The position numbers and the translations under genes are program-made. A stretch of DNA of 64,000 nt from Burhinus oedicnemus (taxonomy: Eukaryota > Chordata > Aves > Charadriiformes > Burhinidae). The notes below the pieces were generated by a model. It did not search any database. It saw only the letters and a list, made by a program, of their open reading frames with translations, and was not told the origin of the DNA. The stretch spans positions 1,532,276 to 1,596,275 of the forward strand of contig VFFE01009205.1 of NCBI GenBank assembly GCA_008921705.1, written 5' to 3'. Positions 12,778 through 26,033 of the stretch are shown here, one piece after another (the stretch's first letter is position 1; each line of letters starts with the position of its first letter).

Positions 12778-15120
12778 AAAGACATGCTTATTTTAAATCA
12801 TTTATATTGTTTCCACTTATCCACAATCTATTCTGAGAGAATGAGCACGGTGATAGCAAACTGTCTATTAGAGCTACTTACAGGCACAGTTTCTGTTCAT
12901 AGCATGATGCAAAGAACATTTACAACAATTACCTAGGTCATCTTATATTCAAATATACCAGTCTAAAGTATTTCTGAGAATTTTTCACATTATAGTATTT
13001 TAAATGTATGAATTTCTGTTTAATATTTTCCATTATATTTATATTTGCATTAAAAGAGACTTATCTCCTCATTAAAAAAAATCCACTGGGAAGTGTGGTC
13101 ATTCTACAGCTAGCATATATTTTAAATTTAAACTTAGATGGAAAAAGATGCATAGTCCAAGTCTCATACCAGTTCTACACTGTCTTAATCAAATCGATTT
13201 ATCTTCAACCTTTTATATCAATTTTACACTAGCATAATTGAATTGAATTTCAATGGTTATTCTTATTTACACCTAAAGAAGGAATCAAACCCACAGCGTT
13301 TCTTTTCATGACTCGAATACATTGTCCAAGGATCCAGTAAAACTACATACTTTCAACCCATGTGTGTTTTTATGCAGCTAACATGACACATGCACACACT
13401 TCAAACAGTTATGCAAGTGACAAGAACTGATGCCATTTAATCTGGGCTGGGTTTTCCCCCCCTCAAAAGGCAAGGAGATTTGGACTGTTTAATGCAGTCA
13501 CATCAGAGTACAGCATGATCTCTACTTGTAAGAAATTTCAATTAGTTACTCTTTGCTTTCAGGTAGTGTAGCCACTAAAACAATTTAATTCCATCTGACT
13601 TCAATTGTGTTCAAATTATAGTAAAAAGGAAGAAGACAACAAGCTGTAAATATGAAAAGAGACAGAAAATCATTGAGAATCATGCCTTTATGAATATTTG
13701 ATGAAGAAAGGTTAGATCTACTGCTGGTAAATTACAAGAAATTATGTCCATCATGTGACTCTGTCAGCAAAGGTTAATACAAATAGGTTTGGATTTAGTT
13801 GAGATGACAACGAGGATTAAAAAAGATTTGTCCTGTCCTCACTGCAATTAGTTTTTCTCCTCTTATTATTGTAACGGAGTTTATCGTTAGGATTATGGTA
13901 ACAGAACTACTGCTCAATGAAATCATTTTGTTTTTCATAATACTGTGGCAGTTTTGCAATAAATTTTTCATCTCTACTAATCTACCTCTTTATTGCGCAT
14001 TTGCTAAGTAGAGATACAATCGTTAACCCATTTCTTGCTGTAATAGGTTTTATTTTGACTGATGGGAATTTTGGGCACCAGCTTGTGGGCTGCAACAAGG
14101 CTGCCCTACCACTGCTCTCCGTGACAGCAGCAAGGGAGGAGCTGTTGATTAGGTGGGATGTCACACAAGGCTCTTCAGACAAAACTAGCGATGACACCTG
14201 ACCTTGTCTGCAGTAACAGCTCTTCCGCGCTTGTGGTGATGGAAAATGGGAAATCTGGAAGTTGTTACTGTACATGCATGCACACCAATAAAAAGAAAGA
14301 AGTCTTGAATATCACACCCTTCCTCTCACATTATAACTGCTTCAAAGCACAAGCTAAAGGAGATTGAAAACTTGATACTATTTTCCATAGTAAGAATTTG
14401 TTCATAAAACAACTATCAAACAACCACACAAAAGAAATCAGAAGCTTAAGTGAAGTTAGGTTTTCTTCCAAGATGCATTTTAAATTTTAACTCCTAAGTT
14501 CAAATGTTACATTTGCTCCTGTTCTGGCAAATTGCTTTAAATACAAAATTCTGCTATCCTGGAGTCCATATTTTCTTTGCCTGCTTTTGAGTTTGATTAT
14601 GCACTTTTAAGAATACATGTTGTAAGTGAAGCTGAAATTTAATTCCGACATTTTTTTAATGTCTGATGAAAATAAAACTTTTGTGCAATCTCTTCTGATA
14701 AAAACATAAATTAAAAGTCTAGAAGTACATAGTATGTTAGTAGAGGTACACAGAATTGCTAGAAAGTGTTAAAAGTGACTGGCAAATGACTGATTGGAAT
14801 TGGCATGCGCAGCACAATTGATGGCAAGCAGTTGTAATTTGGTGGTGTCCACTGAGAGTTACTTCTGCAGTTACATATACTTCTTCCACACTCAACACCA
14901 CGTGAAAGAAGGAAATTTAACACATCAGGAAGCTTGCTAGATTATCAGAACATCTAATCAATACCATTGACAACAATTCTGACTAAAAGCATTGGGGCAA
15001 CCGTAAGTAAGATACGGAAACAGACATTCATGACCATTGTCAATATATTACCTTTGACCCAGTGTTTCCACTCCATACCCAAGAGGCAACGTGGCTTCCT
15101 TTCCTGAGCTCTTCCACTTA
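12778..15120. other. Unique noncoding stretch
   Basis: AT-rich, with no recognisable gene or repeat family. Short open frames around 13982-14367 overlap on both strands and look like chance. Confidence 0.55.
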
Positions 15121-15290
15121 ACCGCTTTCCAGCTGCCTAGTTTAATAAAATGCACCCTTCACGGTAGCTTTGACCCGGCTAAAGCCAAAATAAATAAAAA
15201 CCCCCAAAATCCCCACTAGCGCCACAGCCTCTGAGGCACGAGAAACAGTGATTCGGGTCATACAGTTGCTACCTTGCTGCGGCCATCTTA
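15121..15290. promoter_or_regulatory. CpG-enriched patch ending in a YY1-type motif
   Basis: Seven CpGs fall within about 170 bp, well above the surrounding sequence, where CpG is sparse. The right edge holds GCGGCCATCTT (15279-15289), which on the minus strand reads AAGATGGCCGC. That matches the YY1 consensus and resembles a short 5' UTR plus ATGGCCGCAGC start. The minus-strand frame at 15142-15339 (65 codons) crosses the patch but resembles no protein convincingly. It may be a regulatory patch or the eroded 5' end of a retrocopied housekeeping transcript; both are inference. Confidence 0.3.
15279..15289 (-). promoter_or_regulatory. YY1-like binding motif
   Basis: The minus-strand sequence AAGATGGCCGC fits the known YY1 core AANATGGCNGC. 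It lies in a CpG-enriched patch. Occupancy is not shown by sequence. Confidence 0.35.
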
Positions 15291-15688
15291 TCAGTTGCAT
15301 AGATTGGACTTGTGTAAATCTCAGCAATGTGCTCAACATTACAGGACTCAGTGGGATACAAATGGCTTCTTCATGTACTAGGCTTGCTCACAGAGATTTG
15401 AGTTACCTGTGGAGCAACTTTCCCACTCTCTGACATACACCTGGTGGTCCTGAAAGACATCATGACAAATTTCCATTCGCCAGATTTAATGCTCTAAAAA
15501 GCACCCAGATTTTATTGCTCAAGTTGAAGTTAACTCTACAAGACAGAAGACAGGGATGCATATATCTCGAAATACCTCAGGTAGCATTAGGGAAATGAAG
15601 TGCAATGGAAAAAACATTAAACTCATAGTATATGCAAGGTATCAAGTTTGACTGTTGTTCCCACATACTGGTAATGGCCATCTATCTT

Positions 15689-15809
15689 AAAAAAAATAAA
15701 AAAAAATAAAAAAAAGAAAAAAAACAGAAAAAAGAAAAGAAGAAAAAAGAAAAGAAGAAAAAAGAAAAGAAGAAAAAAGAAAAGAAGAAAAAAGAAAAGA
15801 AGAAAAAAG
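15689..15809 (+). repeat. A-rich polypurine microsatellite with 15-bp period
   Basis: After an impure A/T lead-in, 15726-15809 is 84 nt of pure A/G with G spacing 7-5-3. This is a 15-bp unit of form GAAAAAAGAAAAGAA, repeated about 5.5 times from 15727 without error. Long mirror-like polypurine tracts can form triplex (H-DNA) structures and often mutate in length. It explains the phenylalanine/leucine-rich minus-strand frame at 15623-15841, which is not a gene. Confidence 0.92.
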
Positions 15810-18680
15810 CGATCAGCCTGTTCTGAAAAGAAACATCTCAAAGCACAAATGTACTACACAGGAGTCATGGATCAGTATATAAACTTTTAAACACGTTGGC
15901 TAGTATAAAAAAAATCAGAAAAGAGTACAACAAGAAGAGTCATAGCCATTAGCTAAAATATGCACATAACCCCTAGAAAAAGAATTGCATGTCACGGGGC
16001 AGGAAAAATGACTTTTGTCATGTTATCACTGACTTGATTGTGTGTTTAGCCCTGAGACCAGGCAGCCTGTGAGAATAATTCTTCTATGTACCATTGCAAG
16101 GCAATCCATGGAGCATAGGTTATTTTAACGACATGATCCACATTCCCCAGCTGCATCAGTCACTGATTTTTGTAACTTTTAGAGAGAAGTGTGAATATTG
16201 CTTTATTATTGCCCACACTGTCACTTTTTCAAAGACTACCAAATGAGTCCCCAGAGACACAGTCCTTTAACTTATGAATATCTTTTTACAGTGGTATCAA
16301 AGAAAAAAAACAACAAAAAAAACCAACCCGAGGCCTTCAGCTTTAAAGATAACATAATGAGATCAGAGATTCTCCCTGCAAAGAAATTAACTTATGGCTG
16401 ATTAATGAAAGTAACCTTAAATAGTAGGCATATTGCCAAGAACAGGATACTATAACAAATGGGGAGGAAGTAATAGGCAGCTTTCAAGGGGCTAGGGCAC
16501 AGCAGCCTTGAAGAGAAATCTGAGCAGGATACTGCTTGCAAATTTGATCCCAGATTCTTGGAATGACCAAACATGCAAATGCAAATGTCACTGTCTTGCA
16601 AGAAACAAAATGGCTGGGAAACAGGTCTTTGTATTAGCAAATCTACTCTCTTTTACACTGGAGGAGAGACGCCAAGGTAGGCAATAGTAAGTGACACTAT
16701 ATACTCAGCAATTACTAGGTTTGTAATCATGCATGAACAGATTTGATATTTAAGGAATAAAAGGCAAACATCAGAGCACTAAATTCATCCAAATACACAT
16801 TCTGCTGAAGACTGAGCAAATGAAGTACAATATAAATTTAATGAAGAAGTTGAATTGATACATGATAGTCTTCCAAAGTAGGATGTTCAAATTAACCTGT
16901 ATGATGGTGATAATAATACAAAAAAGAAACAATGCAAAACCAACAGAAACAAGCCAGTTTTAAAAAAATATTTTCATCAAATATACGGTAAGCTTGTGAA
17001 GAATATTATATATTCACATTAAGAACAATCAAAAGGTATTATGTATGTGCAGGAGGAGGTTAATGTCAATCAGATTAACCATACACTTATCATTTCAAGC
17101 CACGATAGTAATATCGATTACAGCAAAAATCAAGAGATTAACTGCAGTTCAGATTGCTATCTTCTAGCAAGACGGCAACATGTAGATTTTCCACAACAAA
17201 CAGCTAGACAGACAAGCTACCTAGGCCATTTATACATTAAGATACTTAGTCATGCCGTCTTTTAAAAGCGGATATTTCTTTTTGCCTTCAAAAATAGTGA
17301 AAGCACAATTACAGAAAGATTTTTTTAGGGAAAAGTCAAGATTAAAATAAAATCAAGACATTTTACTTAGGCATACTTCAGTATCTTATCGACCCTGCAC
17401 TTCAATAAACTGTTAACTCAATCCCACAAAATTTTGTATACTCTGGTTCTGACTCAACGAAGTCATTCAACATGCACTCATCTTCAGACATGGGTCTCAA
17501 CAGAATTACTGATTCTCTTACATAGAGATCCATATAGCCTGCATAAGTAGGCCTGGAATGTTTAGCAATCTGTGGAATGAAATACATATGTAATATTGAC
17601 ATGAATGTATACGTAGAACAATTCATGACTTCTGCAAGAGGAGGGTAGAAGCTCTAGTTGCTGTCTGAAGTCAGTAAAATTACCCATTGCAACAGAAACT
17701 GCTAAAAATTTGTATGTTATTAGAAATGGATTTTCCTGAAATAAAATGAAATAATTTCAATATGACCAGGTGAGGACAGTAATTTCAATGTGTTATTCTA
17801 CAAATCAGCTGGCTTCATCAGTGGCTGTCAGAAGAACTCAAGAGTTTGATATTATCAGGGGGGTTATATTCATCTCTCAAAATTGCTCATGTATGGCTTT
17901 GTATTTGATAGTTTAAGAGGAAACCAGGCAACCATACGTTGGTTTTCATGCACTTCCTCTAAACCTAGTGCTGGACACATGAATCTGATACAGCTTGTAA
18001 TACTATGACATGCTGACAATGAGCTTTTTCTCATCAATCTTACATTAGCTTCAGTGCTTAATTTCCTGTGTAAATGTATACTGTGTGCTTCTCTAAGAGC
18101 ATATACTACATGCCACATCCTATGAAAATTAGTGAAGTTAACATGAATAAAGTGATCGAGACGAGCAATGTTATACCTCTTTGTATAACTAATGTCCATT
18201 TTAAGGAAAAAAAAAAGTTTCATCCCTCATATTAAATAAAACCGTTCAGAACTGAACCTAACAAAACTCCTGGTCTGTGGAACATTGAATTGCGACTGAC
18301 ACAAAATATACATCGGCAGGCTCCTGATAGTCATTATTGTAAGTGAGCTCATGCTGCAAACTACACAGATGCAATGTAGAATTGCTATTATTTTAATCTT
18401 TCAAATATGAAAACTTTAAATTGCTAGTTAAAACTTGGCATGAATATGGCTATACATCACTTTTATGTTCCTGTAAGACTAATGATTTAATTGCATTTCA
18501 CCTACGTAGAACCTAATTAAGACACTGAACAACCAAATGTTTTGTGCATGTGACCAAATGCAGGATTTGATAAACGCACCTACAAATAACCATTGCAGGA
18601 AAAAAAATCATCCCAGGTTGAAGGGACATCTGGAAAGGCAAAAAACTCAAATGCTTCAATGACTGGGGGCTCAGAGCATA
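15810..18680. other. Unique noncoding stretch
   Basis: No gene or repeat is recognised. A doubled octamer-type motif, ATGCAAATGCAAAT, lies at 16573-16586 and could bind POU-domain factors. The minus-strand frame at 17870-18223 (117 codons) has no recognisable features. Confidence 0.55.
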
Positions 18681-19664
18681 GTGGTTAATCGTTTGCACTC
18701 CACCTGGATGTCAGTAAGCAAGCAAAGTACCACAGAGGTTTACAGCAGGGCCTCTTGTTACTGGCTTCATCGATGATCTGGAGCAGGTAAACAACTGCAT
18801 GCTCATCAAGTTGGTAGATGCCATCAAACTCTGGGGGGACGTGACTACTAGTCAATATGCTTAAGGGCAGGGCTCTTACACAGATTGGAGGAATGGGTCA
18901 ACAGGAACCTTACGAAATTCAACACAGAAAAATGCAAAGTCCTGCATGGGAGAAGAAATAATGATACAGGACTGGCTGGGGTATAGCTCTGCTGAAAAAG
19001 ACCTGAAGGTCTTGGTAGACAGCAAGCTGCACATGAGCCAGTAGTCTCTCTTGGCAGCAAAGATGACCTACAGTATCAAGGGAAGCATGGCCAGCAGATC
19101 AAGGGAAATAATCTTCTCCCTCTACTTATCAATTTTATATCACATCTAGTTACTGTGTCCAGTTTGAGATCTTCCAGTTCAAGACAGATGTTGATCAACT
19201 GAAGCAAGTTCAGCAGAGGGCTGCTAAGATGGCTGGAGGCTGGAGCACCTGCCCTGTGAGAAAAGGCTGAGGGTATGGGGCTTGTTCAGCCTGGAGCAGT
19301 AGCAGCTTTAAGGGGACTTGATAGCAGCTTCCTAGTATCTATGAGGAGGCTAGCAAGAAAATGTCGGAGCTAGGCTCTTCAGAGTGCTGCACAGGAGGAG
19401 GACAAGAGGGAGCAGACGTAACATTAAACAAGAGAGATTCTGGCCAGATATAAGAAAAAACTTTGTTCCCCTGAGGACAGCCAAGTAACAGAACAGGTTG
19501 CCCGAAGACATTGCGCAGACTCCATCCTTGGAGGTTTTCAAGCTCTGACTGGTTAAAGCCTCGAGCAATCTGATCTGACCTCACTGACTATAATGCTTCG
19601 AGCAGGAGGTTGGCCTGTAGAACTCCTGAAGTCCCTTCCAACCTCACTTATTCTATAAACCTGT
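18681..19664 (+). mobile_element. CR1 LINE, 5'-truncated, degenerate
   Basis: The sequence follows the standard 3' half of avian CR1 in order. It has the end of the reverse transcriptase (CATCGATGATCTGG near 18768, then a decayed FADDTKLW-type block near 18810), the long ORF2 C-terminal region, and the 3' UTR. It ends in CCCTTCCAACCTCACTTATTC and TATAAA near 19664. Stops and indels break every frame, so no functional product is possible. The minus-strand frames inside it (18848-19060, 19339-19584) are shadows. Truncation at the 5' end is the usual outcome of CR1 target-primed reverse transcription. The left boundary is approximate; the family assignment is firm. Confidence 0.9.
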
Positions 19665-22600
19665 GAACTAAAGTTTTTGACCTTGTTTCATTAAAGATGA
19701 TTTAAATGCAAATTGTCTGTCTCTTTTCAGAGATGTAATCTCACATCTGCTTCCATAATAATGGACAACTGAAACCTTCTTATGTTGCAGCTAAAAACGT
19801 TGACTTACTTCCAACTTCCCAAAGCAGTATGGGCAAGAAAGAAAGATGAAAAACCAAACATTTATTGACATAAACCAAGACAGAGTGGCTTAAGGTTTCC
19901 CAAGTATTAACATTATAATTAGGAAACAAGAGTTTTTGTTCCAACTCTGGGTTTCTCACAACATCCTGCCTTAACAGGATCTCTTGGAATTTGTGACTAC
20001 TTTAAGCACAAATTGTTCTTCCAAAGAGATGTTGACTTTTGTGGTCTATTAAGCAAGCAATACAAAATTGTACAGTGACGCAAGTGCTTCAGGCTAAGCC
20101 GTGCATAAATCAGCTCCTTTTCCCTAGGGATTTTGTAAAAGTATAGACAAGATTAAAAGTAAACTTCAGTGTTTTAGCAATAAGTGGTCAGGAAACAAAA
20201 GCAAGTTTTCTCATTGTTCCATTTCCAGGTGAAAAGGTATCTGCCTACCTACAGAGAGATGGAGTACTGCAACGGGAAAAATACAGATAGTCCAGTCTTT
20301 TGAGGTGAATGAAAATCAATACGCATTTCCATGCCTGTGGATCCTTCTTCCAGAGTAAGCATCTCCTATGCACATAAGGCTGCCGGGGTAGCCTTGGCCA
20401 AAGACTCAGAAAAATCTACACTACTGTCTGTAGGACAAAAGGGACAGAACCAACATGTGGGTACCAGCAATCACAGCAGGGATTGTTTTAGCCTGCTACA
20501 GCCTCCAAGAAATCCTGCCAGGCATGTATCTGGGCTCAGATGGAGAGCAGAAATTCCACCGAGGTTTTTGTTCATTTACTTTTAGATTGTGCTATTGTGC
20601 ACTTTTTCCCCTCACTGGTGTGGAATGACCTACCAAACTCTGTGCTGGAAGACCAAGTTCACCAACAAGATAAGCAGATACAAGCAAATAACAAAAACCC
20701 ATTCATATCACTGAAAATTCTGACTTAATCTTACTTGCAAAAAAGTTTGCTATGTCATTTTTTGGTTAACATTCTAGATACAAGGTTAGTCATAGTTTGT
20801 ATTTGAACTTCACAGGTTATGTAGGAAGTCAAGGAATGGGTGGATATGAAGTATTTATTTTAGGACAGTTCTATTCTGCAGTATTTCATGTGAAAATTAA
20901 CCTGGAAATTGCTAATACACTGACAGCAGCCAAGGACTCAGCGTAGGATTACTTCCCAAGTACTTACTCGGGTTCTTACACACATTTTGCTTCATTATAT
21001 TTACTAGCGGTGGTCCCCATCTATTGAGAAAGCTGTCTTGTATATGTTTCTACTAGATCTACTTAACAAGAATGTTTCATGAAATTTTAGTTTACTTTAC
21101 CCAAACACACTACTTTGCAATGCATCATATTAACGTATACAGTCTTATTCTGCTGTTATTATTTGGACAAGACTCCCATTCACTTTGATTAATTCTGAAC
21201 ACACTTCCCATACAATACTGGACACTGTATCAAACTCAAGAAACAGCAATTTTTTGAAGAAATTGTATTAATATTCCAGCAAAATTAACTCTATGGTTTT
21301 TTCCCCCAAAATACTGGATTACCATTGCTTTTTAACCTAGACCTTACTTCAAAGTGTCTTCTTTCTATTCAGATTTCAAAGTACTCCAGACACTTGTGCC
21401 AGTTTCAGCAATTACAAGTGTTATTTTCTTCTAAAAGAACCTATTTTAATCAATGTTACATAATGATACATGAGTTCACGTATCTATTATATGAATGCAG
21501 TACGTTTACCATCCATAAAAGACTAAGGTATCACGCTTTGTGAAATACTTTTGTACACTCTAGTCAGCAAAGCTGTAAACTCGTAAAGACATCATGCACA
21601 AACATTTCAACTTTAAAAATAAGTCCTTTCTACTGGGAGCTCATGCTCAGTTTGACAATTCATGAAATTTTATTTGGAGGTTTTAATTGTTCAACTGATC
21701 TCTGCCTATATCTCACTAATCAAAACAGTAGCATTGAGTTTTTGACAACTGCCATAAAATATTAGTAACGTGTTGAAGTTAACTCTTGTAGGATTCAAAA
21801 GGGAAAGAAAAAGACTTTCTTTTTAAAGTCTTTGACGATTAGAAGTTTTTCTACAGAACAAAAATAACTCTGCTTATAATGTAACTTCCATGTTCCAGCT
21901 TCTATTTCTCCCAGCTCAAAGCACTTTATAACATTGGTCCAAATAGTTCATGCTTTATGCTTGGAAGCACTTTCATTAACTATTTATGTAGGTACATAAA
22001 GCAAGATTTGGTCCATGATAAATAATAAATCTTCAATAGATTTAGCTGGGATCTTTTCAATGAAACATGTTTTCCACAGAAAATCCTAGTTTCTTGAAAC
22101 TGTAAAAGTTGGTGGAAAAGGCCAGTTTCAATTTATTAAACATTTCAAAGATATTTTGGAAAGACATTTCCAAATTGCAAAAAGATCTCATTTCAACATA
22201 TTCCAAACAAGTAACTTCCATTTGGAAATTTCAGCTAAATACATGCAAAAGACCTCTCAAAACTCATATATGTTTTGGGAACATAAAATACTTTCAGTAG
22301 ACTGTGCTAACGTGCCTTTTGAATTGAAGGTTACAGTAAATTTTTAAGAATTTAGCTTTTTGTCCTTACAGAAAATATCTAAAACGTTGTCATTTTTCCT
22401 CAGATTCACATCTACCCTTTATATCAATATTGATTACTACTATCCACATTTTCCTGTAGAGATACAGGTGAATTACTTAAGATTACGAAGTAATTGGATT
22501 TTAGAACAGTGAGAAACAGACCCTGTCTGTTTTTCAGTAACATGCTGAAACTGTATTGTTCTTTACTTCTATGAATATAAACTAATAAAGCCTCAATCAC

Positions 22601-25600
22601 AATCCAAAGGTGTGATCCCGTTCCTCTAAGCATCCCTAAGCTAGCCAGGATACACTTTTAACAGTTTAGGTAACAGTGAGCAGTAAATAGTATATGTCTT
22701 CGGTCTTACAAAGTAAACTGGGACCTCAACAAGGTGACCAACACTTCATAGCTATGCTTCACCCGTACCCAACTGCAGTTAATTTAAAGCCATCCAGGGT
22801 ACAACTATCTAAAGTGAATTTACAGTGCTGCACCATAATTTACAAACAATGGGTCCAATCAGCCCATCTGTAGATGAAATAATAAGAAGGAACACATGGA
22901 GCTTTTCTCCCATCATTTCAATTACTGGTAAAGAACTGGACAAAACCCATTCTGGCTGAGTATTTGCTCTGTTCTCTAATCACAGTAAGTGCTCAGAACC
23001 TAAGAAAAGGAGCAGACTGAAGCTAAGCAAAAAATCCAAGCCAGACATTGGAACAGAAAGAATATCACATAGATGCCAAGACTGTGTCATCGAAAGCCCT
23101 ATCAAACTAAGGAACAAGTCCCGTCCTGTCGCCCCCTGGTCTGCTGCTAAAACCTATGGCAGTCTTCCACGGACCTGTCAGGCAAGTATCTGCGTTCCTC
23201 CTCTGATTCCCCATCAAATACAAAAATTCAGTTCTAGGTCAGTTCTGAGACAAACCCTTCCAGCCACCTGGGAGATTCCCAGGATCTCTCACAAAAACAA
23301 CCCCAAAGTGATGAAGTCACTGGGGTTAAATAAACAGAAGAAATTCAGAAAGGAAGAAAAGGGGATTCCTGCAACAAGGTAGTCCTTTCTACCCTGTCCT
23401 GCACAATTCCAGAATGTGGCTAGTAACTTTTCATATATGACACATATTACATATTTATATCAAAAATTACTCAGGATAGCAAACAGGAGAACCTACTATT
23501 TGCACATAAATAGATTCTGGAAAAAAAAAAGTTGTAGGATATGCTCTCAGAGGTGGCTTAAACAACAAGAACTTCAAGAACTTTTTCTTCGTGATTTAAT
23601 TTTAGCATTTATGCAGTTACAAATAACCTGAGGCATTCAGAACTGCCATGCTAAGGTATCATAAAGACTGAGTCGGGACTTCCTACTGCCATCAAAGGCC
23701 CTGAAAAGTAACCAGAACACCGCCATTTGTCCTTTGGATGTTGTTTTGGGACTAGCTCATTTAACAGCGTACAGAGAACCCAACAAAATCAGTGTCTCTG
23801 CCAAGGTAAAGTTGAGGGTTTGGCTTAAATTAACAAAGCATGCCAGCAGATATATAAACTTAACTAAACACAAAAGTCTCAACTGAGCTAGAATTTTAAA
23901 ACAGCCCAAGTGGAGAAGTTTTCCTTTTATATAAAAAAAGGGAGGAAAAAAGTAGCGATTTTGTCATGGGGGGAGTTTCTGAGCCCTCCCTTCACAATGG
24001 CAACAAAGAACCTGCTGGCAGTAACTAGACCACCCAGAGTACCTAAAGTATATTGGAAATGTCAAGAAAGAGCTGCATGTGAAAATATAGACTATATGCC
24101 CTATTTCCTATGAAACACTTCACTATGGCATGCATAATGTCTTAAAATTTTCCACTGAAATATTGGCAGTTACCCTGGACCAATCTGGATTGTCACTCAA
24201 ATGTCAGGACAGAAGGAGAAAATGCCAGGCTGGGTTTTTTTTCCTTTGCTTTAAACTTACCCATAGTTTTACTGTCAGTCACCACCTCTTTCTTGCTACT
24301 AATGGCAGCCCCTAAAAATCTGAGAGGCAGCATAAGCATTTCTAAAACCAGCACTCAGCCTACCCAGGGCTGGGCAAGCAGACGGGTACACTGCACTTGT
24401 GTGACCTTGTGGCAGCAGGTCCCCACAGGTCCAAGTTGTCAGATTCCCACTTCCTACACAGAAACTCATTTCTGGAATTGTAAAATAAGGTACTACGTGC
24501 CACATTGCTATCACACTGGTATAAGGAAGGGACGTTTCTCTACAAAAAAGATGACAAAGAGCTGACAAACAAGGGCACATGTGGCTGCAAATGAAGCCAG
24601 ACAGTCCAATTCATGAGCAGTAAGAATGTTGTTACTGCATTATTTTCCTGAGAAAAGTCTTCAGAGAGGCAGCGGTGGGATGCTTTTATCAGATATATAC
24701 ACATACTAATACTAGGTCACACAGCAAACTCCACAAGGTGAAGCTGCATGGTACAAATATGACATCATGTTATAAAAAAATCCTGGTTTTCATTATTTTC
24801 CAGTACGGAAAAAACCAAAATACAAAAGCATGGAAATTAAATATGCAGGTCATCTGCATCAATTTGCTGCTCTGACTCAAACCTCTAGATTTTAACATAG
24901 AAATGCAAAGCACAACTTTCTAACATTCCCTGGTAAGCAGCTGCTTTATGAATAACTGGAAGAAAACCTTTATGCTTGGTCACACCACCAGCAGGAGACA
25001 ACTGGCTTTTCTCGTGTAATACAGGGAATTGCAGCCAGTACTTCATTAAAACACAAGACACTTTGGCAGACATGGATGCTGAACACTGCTTACTGTTCAC
25101 ATCTGTGGGTAAATGACAGCAGGCTGAAACTGTTGCCTTCCACTAAAGAGCAAGTACATGATCCAGCGCAGTTAATCAATAAGATAATGGAATGAATCAA
25201 TAGCAAAGATTTTTAGGAGGTCTTAATTAAACAAACACTTGCAGATACAAATGATGTCTTCAATCTATTGATGGTACCAGGGTGAGGGGTTAAACATGAA
25301 CAAAACCATCAACTTTATTTTACCAGCATGTATTTCTCTGAAGTACCATATAGCTTCTTGGCCTCTGCATTGGCCCATCACTGCATCTCTATTCATTTTC
25401 ACCACCATGTTACACAGGCAAATTAGCCCATAATAAAGCAAAAAACCTCCCTCCAAAAACAAACCCCAAAAACCCTCTGAACAATTCAAGATGTGATCAC
25501 AAAGTAGATAAAAGTCACTATTATCCACTGCTATTTCTTCTCTGTGAAAGGTGCGACTACCTAGCCACAAGTTCTAATAAACTCAGTTTCCAGCTGCAAG

Positions 25601-25958
25601 GTCTGCAATTAGAATAATTAAAGAACATCTAAATTGATGGACCCATTAATGCAGGAGATCTCCAGTGGGCCTCCTGCACAAACATGGTAAGTCGATATTT
25701 TTGATTCCCCCAATGGTTCTGTGCTAGGCACTGTTTTAAAGAGACATCAATCTATGATGTCAGCATTTATCTAATGAACCTTCAAAAATCAATGTCAAGA
25801 TGGCCTGCTACATGTATGCACCCAATTTGTCTGTTCTCCAGGGGATACTAGATAAAACAAAAACATTATAAGAGCAGTGAAAACTGACTGTGACCAGTCT
25901 ACCTGACCTTGATGATGTTAACGGAAGGAGTGAAACTTGACCTGGCTGTAGGCATAAA
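19665..25958. other. Unique noncoding stretch
   Basis: AT-rich and apparently single-copy. It contains an octamer ATGCAAAT (19706-19713) and one weak candidate exon (20229-20304). The short frames at 22109-22347, 23910-24113 and 24293-24580 overlap one another and have no recognisable domains. Confidence 0.5.
20229..20304 (+). other. Weak candidate exon
   Basis: A good acceptor (CATTGTTCCATTTCCAG) ends at 20228. The first frame is open for 24 codons, ending in a TGA at 20301-20303. A weaker donor (GAG followed by GTGAAT) begins at 20305. If coding, it would be a last coding exon with the peptide VKRYLPTYREMEYCNGKNTD followed by SPVF. I do not recognise it, and a chance acceptor is quite possible. 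Confidence 0.12.
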
Positions 25959-26033
25959 CAATAGGTTTCCAAAGACAATAGGTATTCCAATATCTACTAT
26001 ATAATACATATGTATAAACAATAGGTATTCCAA
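25959..26033 (+). repeat. Three copies of a 14-15 bp direct repeat
   Basis: CAATAGGTATTCCAA occurs exactly at 25976-25990 and 26019-26033, and with one base missing or changed at 25959-25972. The first and third copies share further flanks (ATAAA before, AGA after), which suggests a longer local duplication of about 60 bp that was later altered. Confidence 0.75.

Noticed and set aside
15142..15339. Minus-strand 65-codon frame with a hydrophobic segment resembling a small mitochondrial membrane protein such as TOMM7
   Set aside because: Only a few residues around IYFGF-R line up, the N-terminal half does not match, and the nucleotide similarity is poor.
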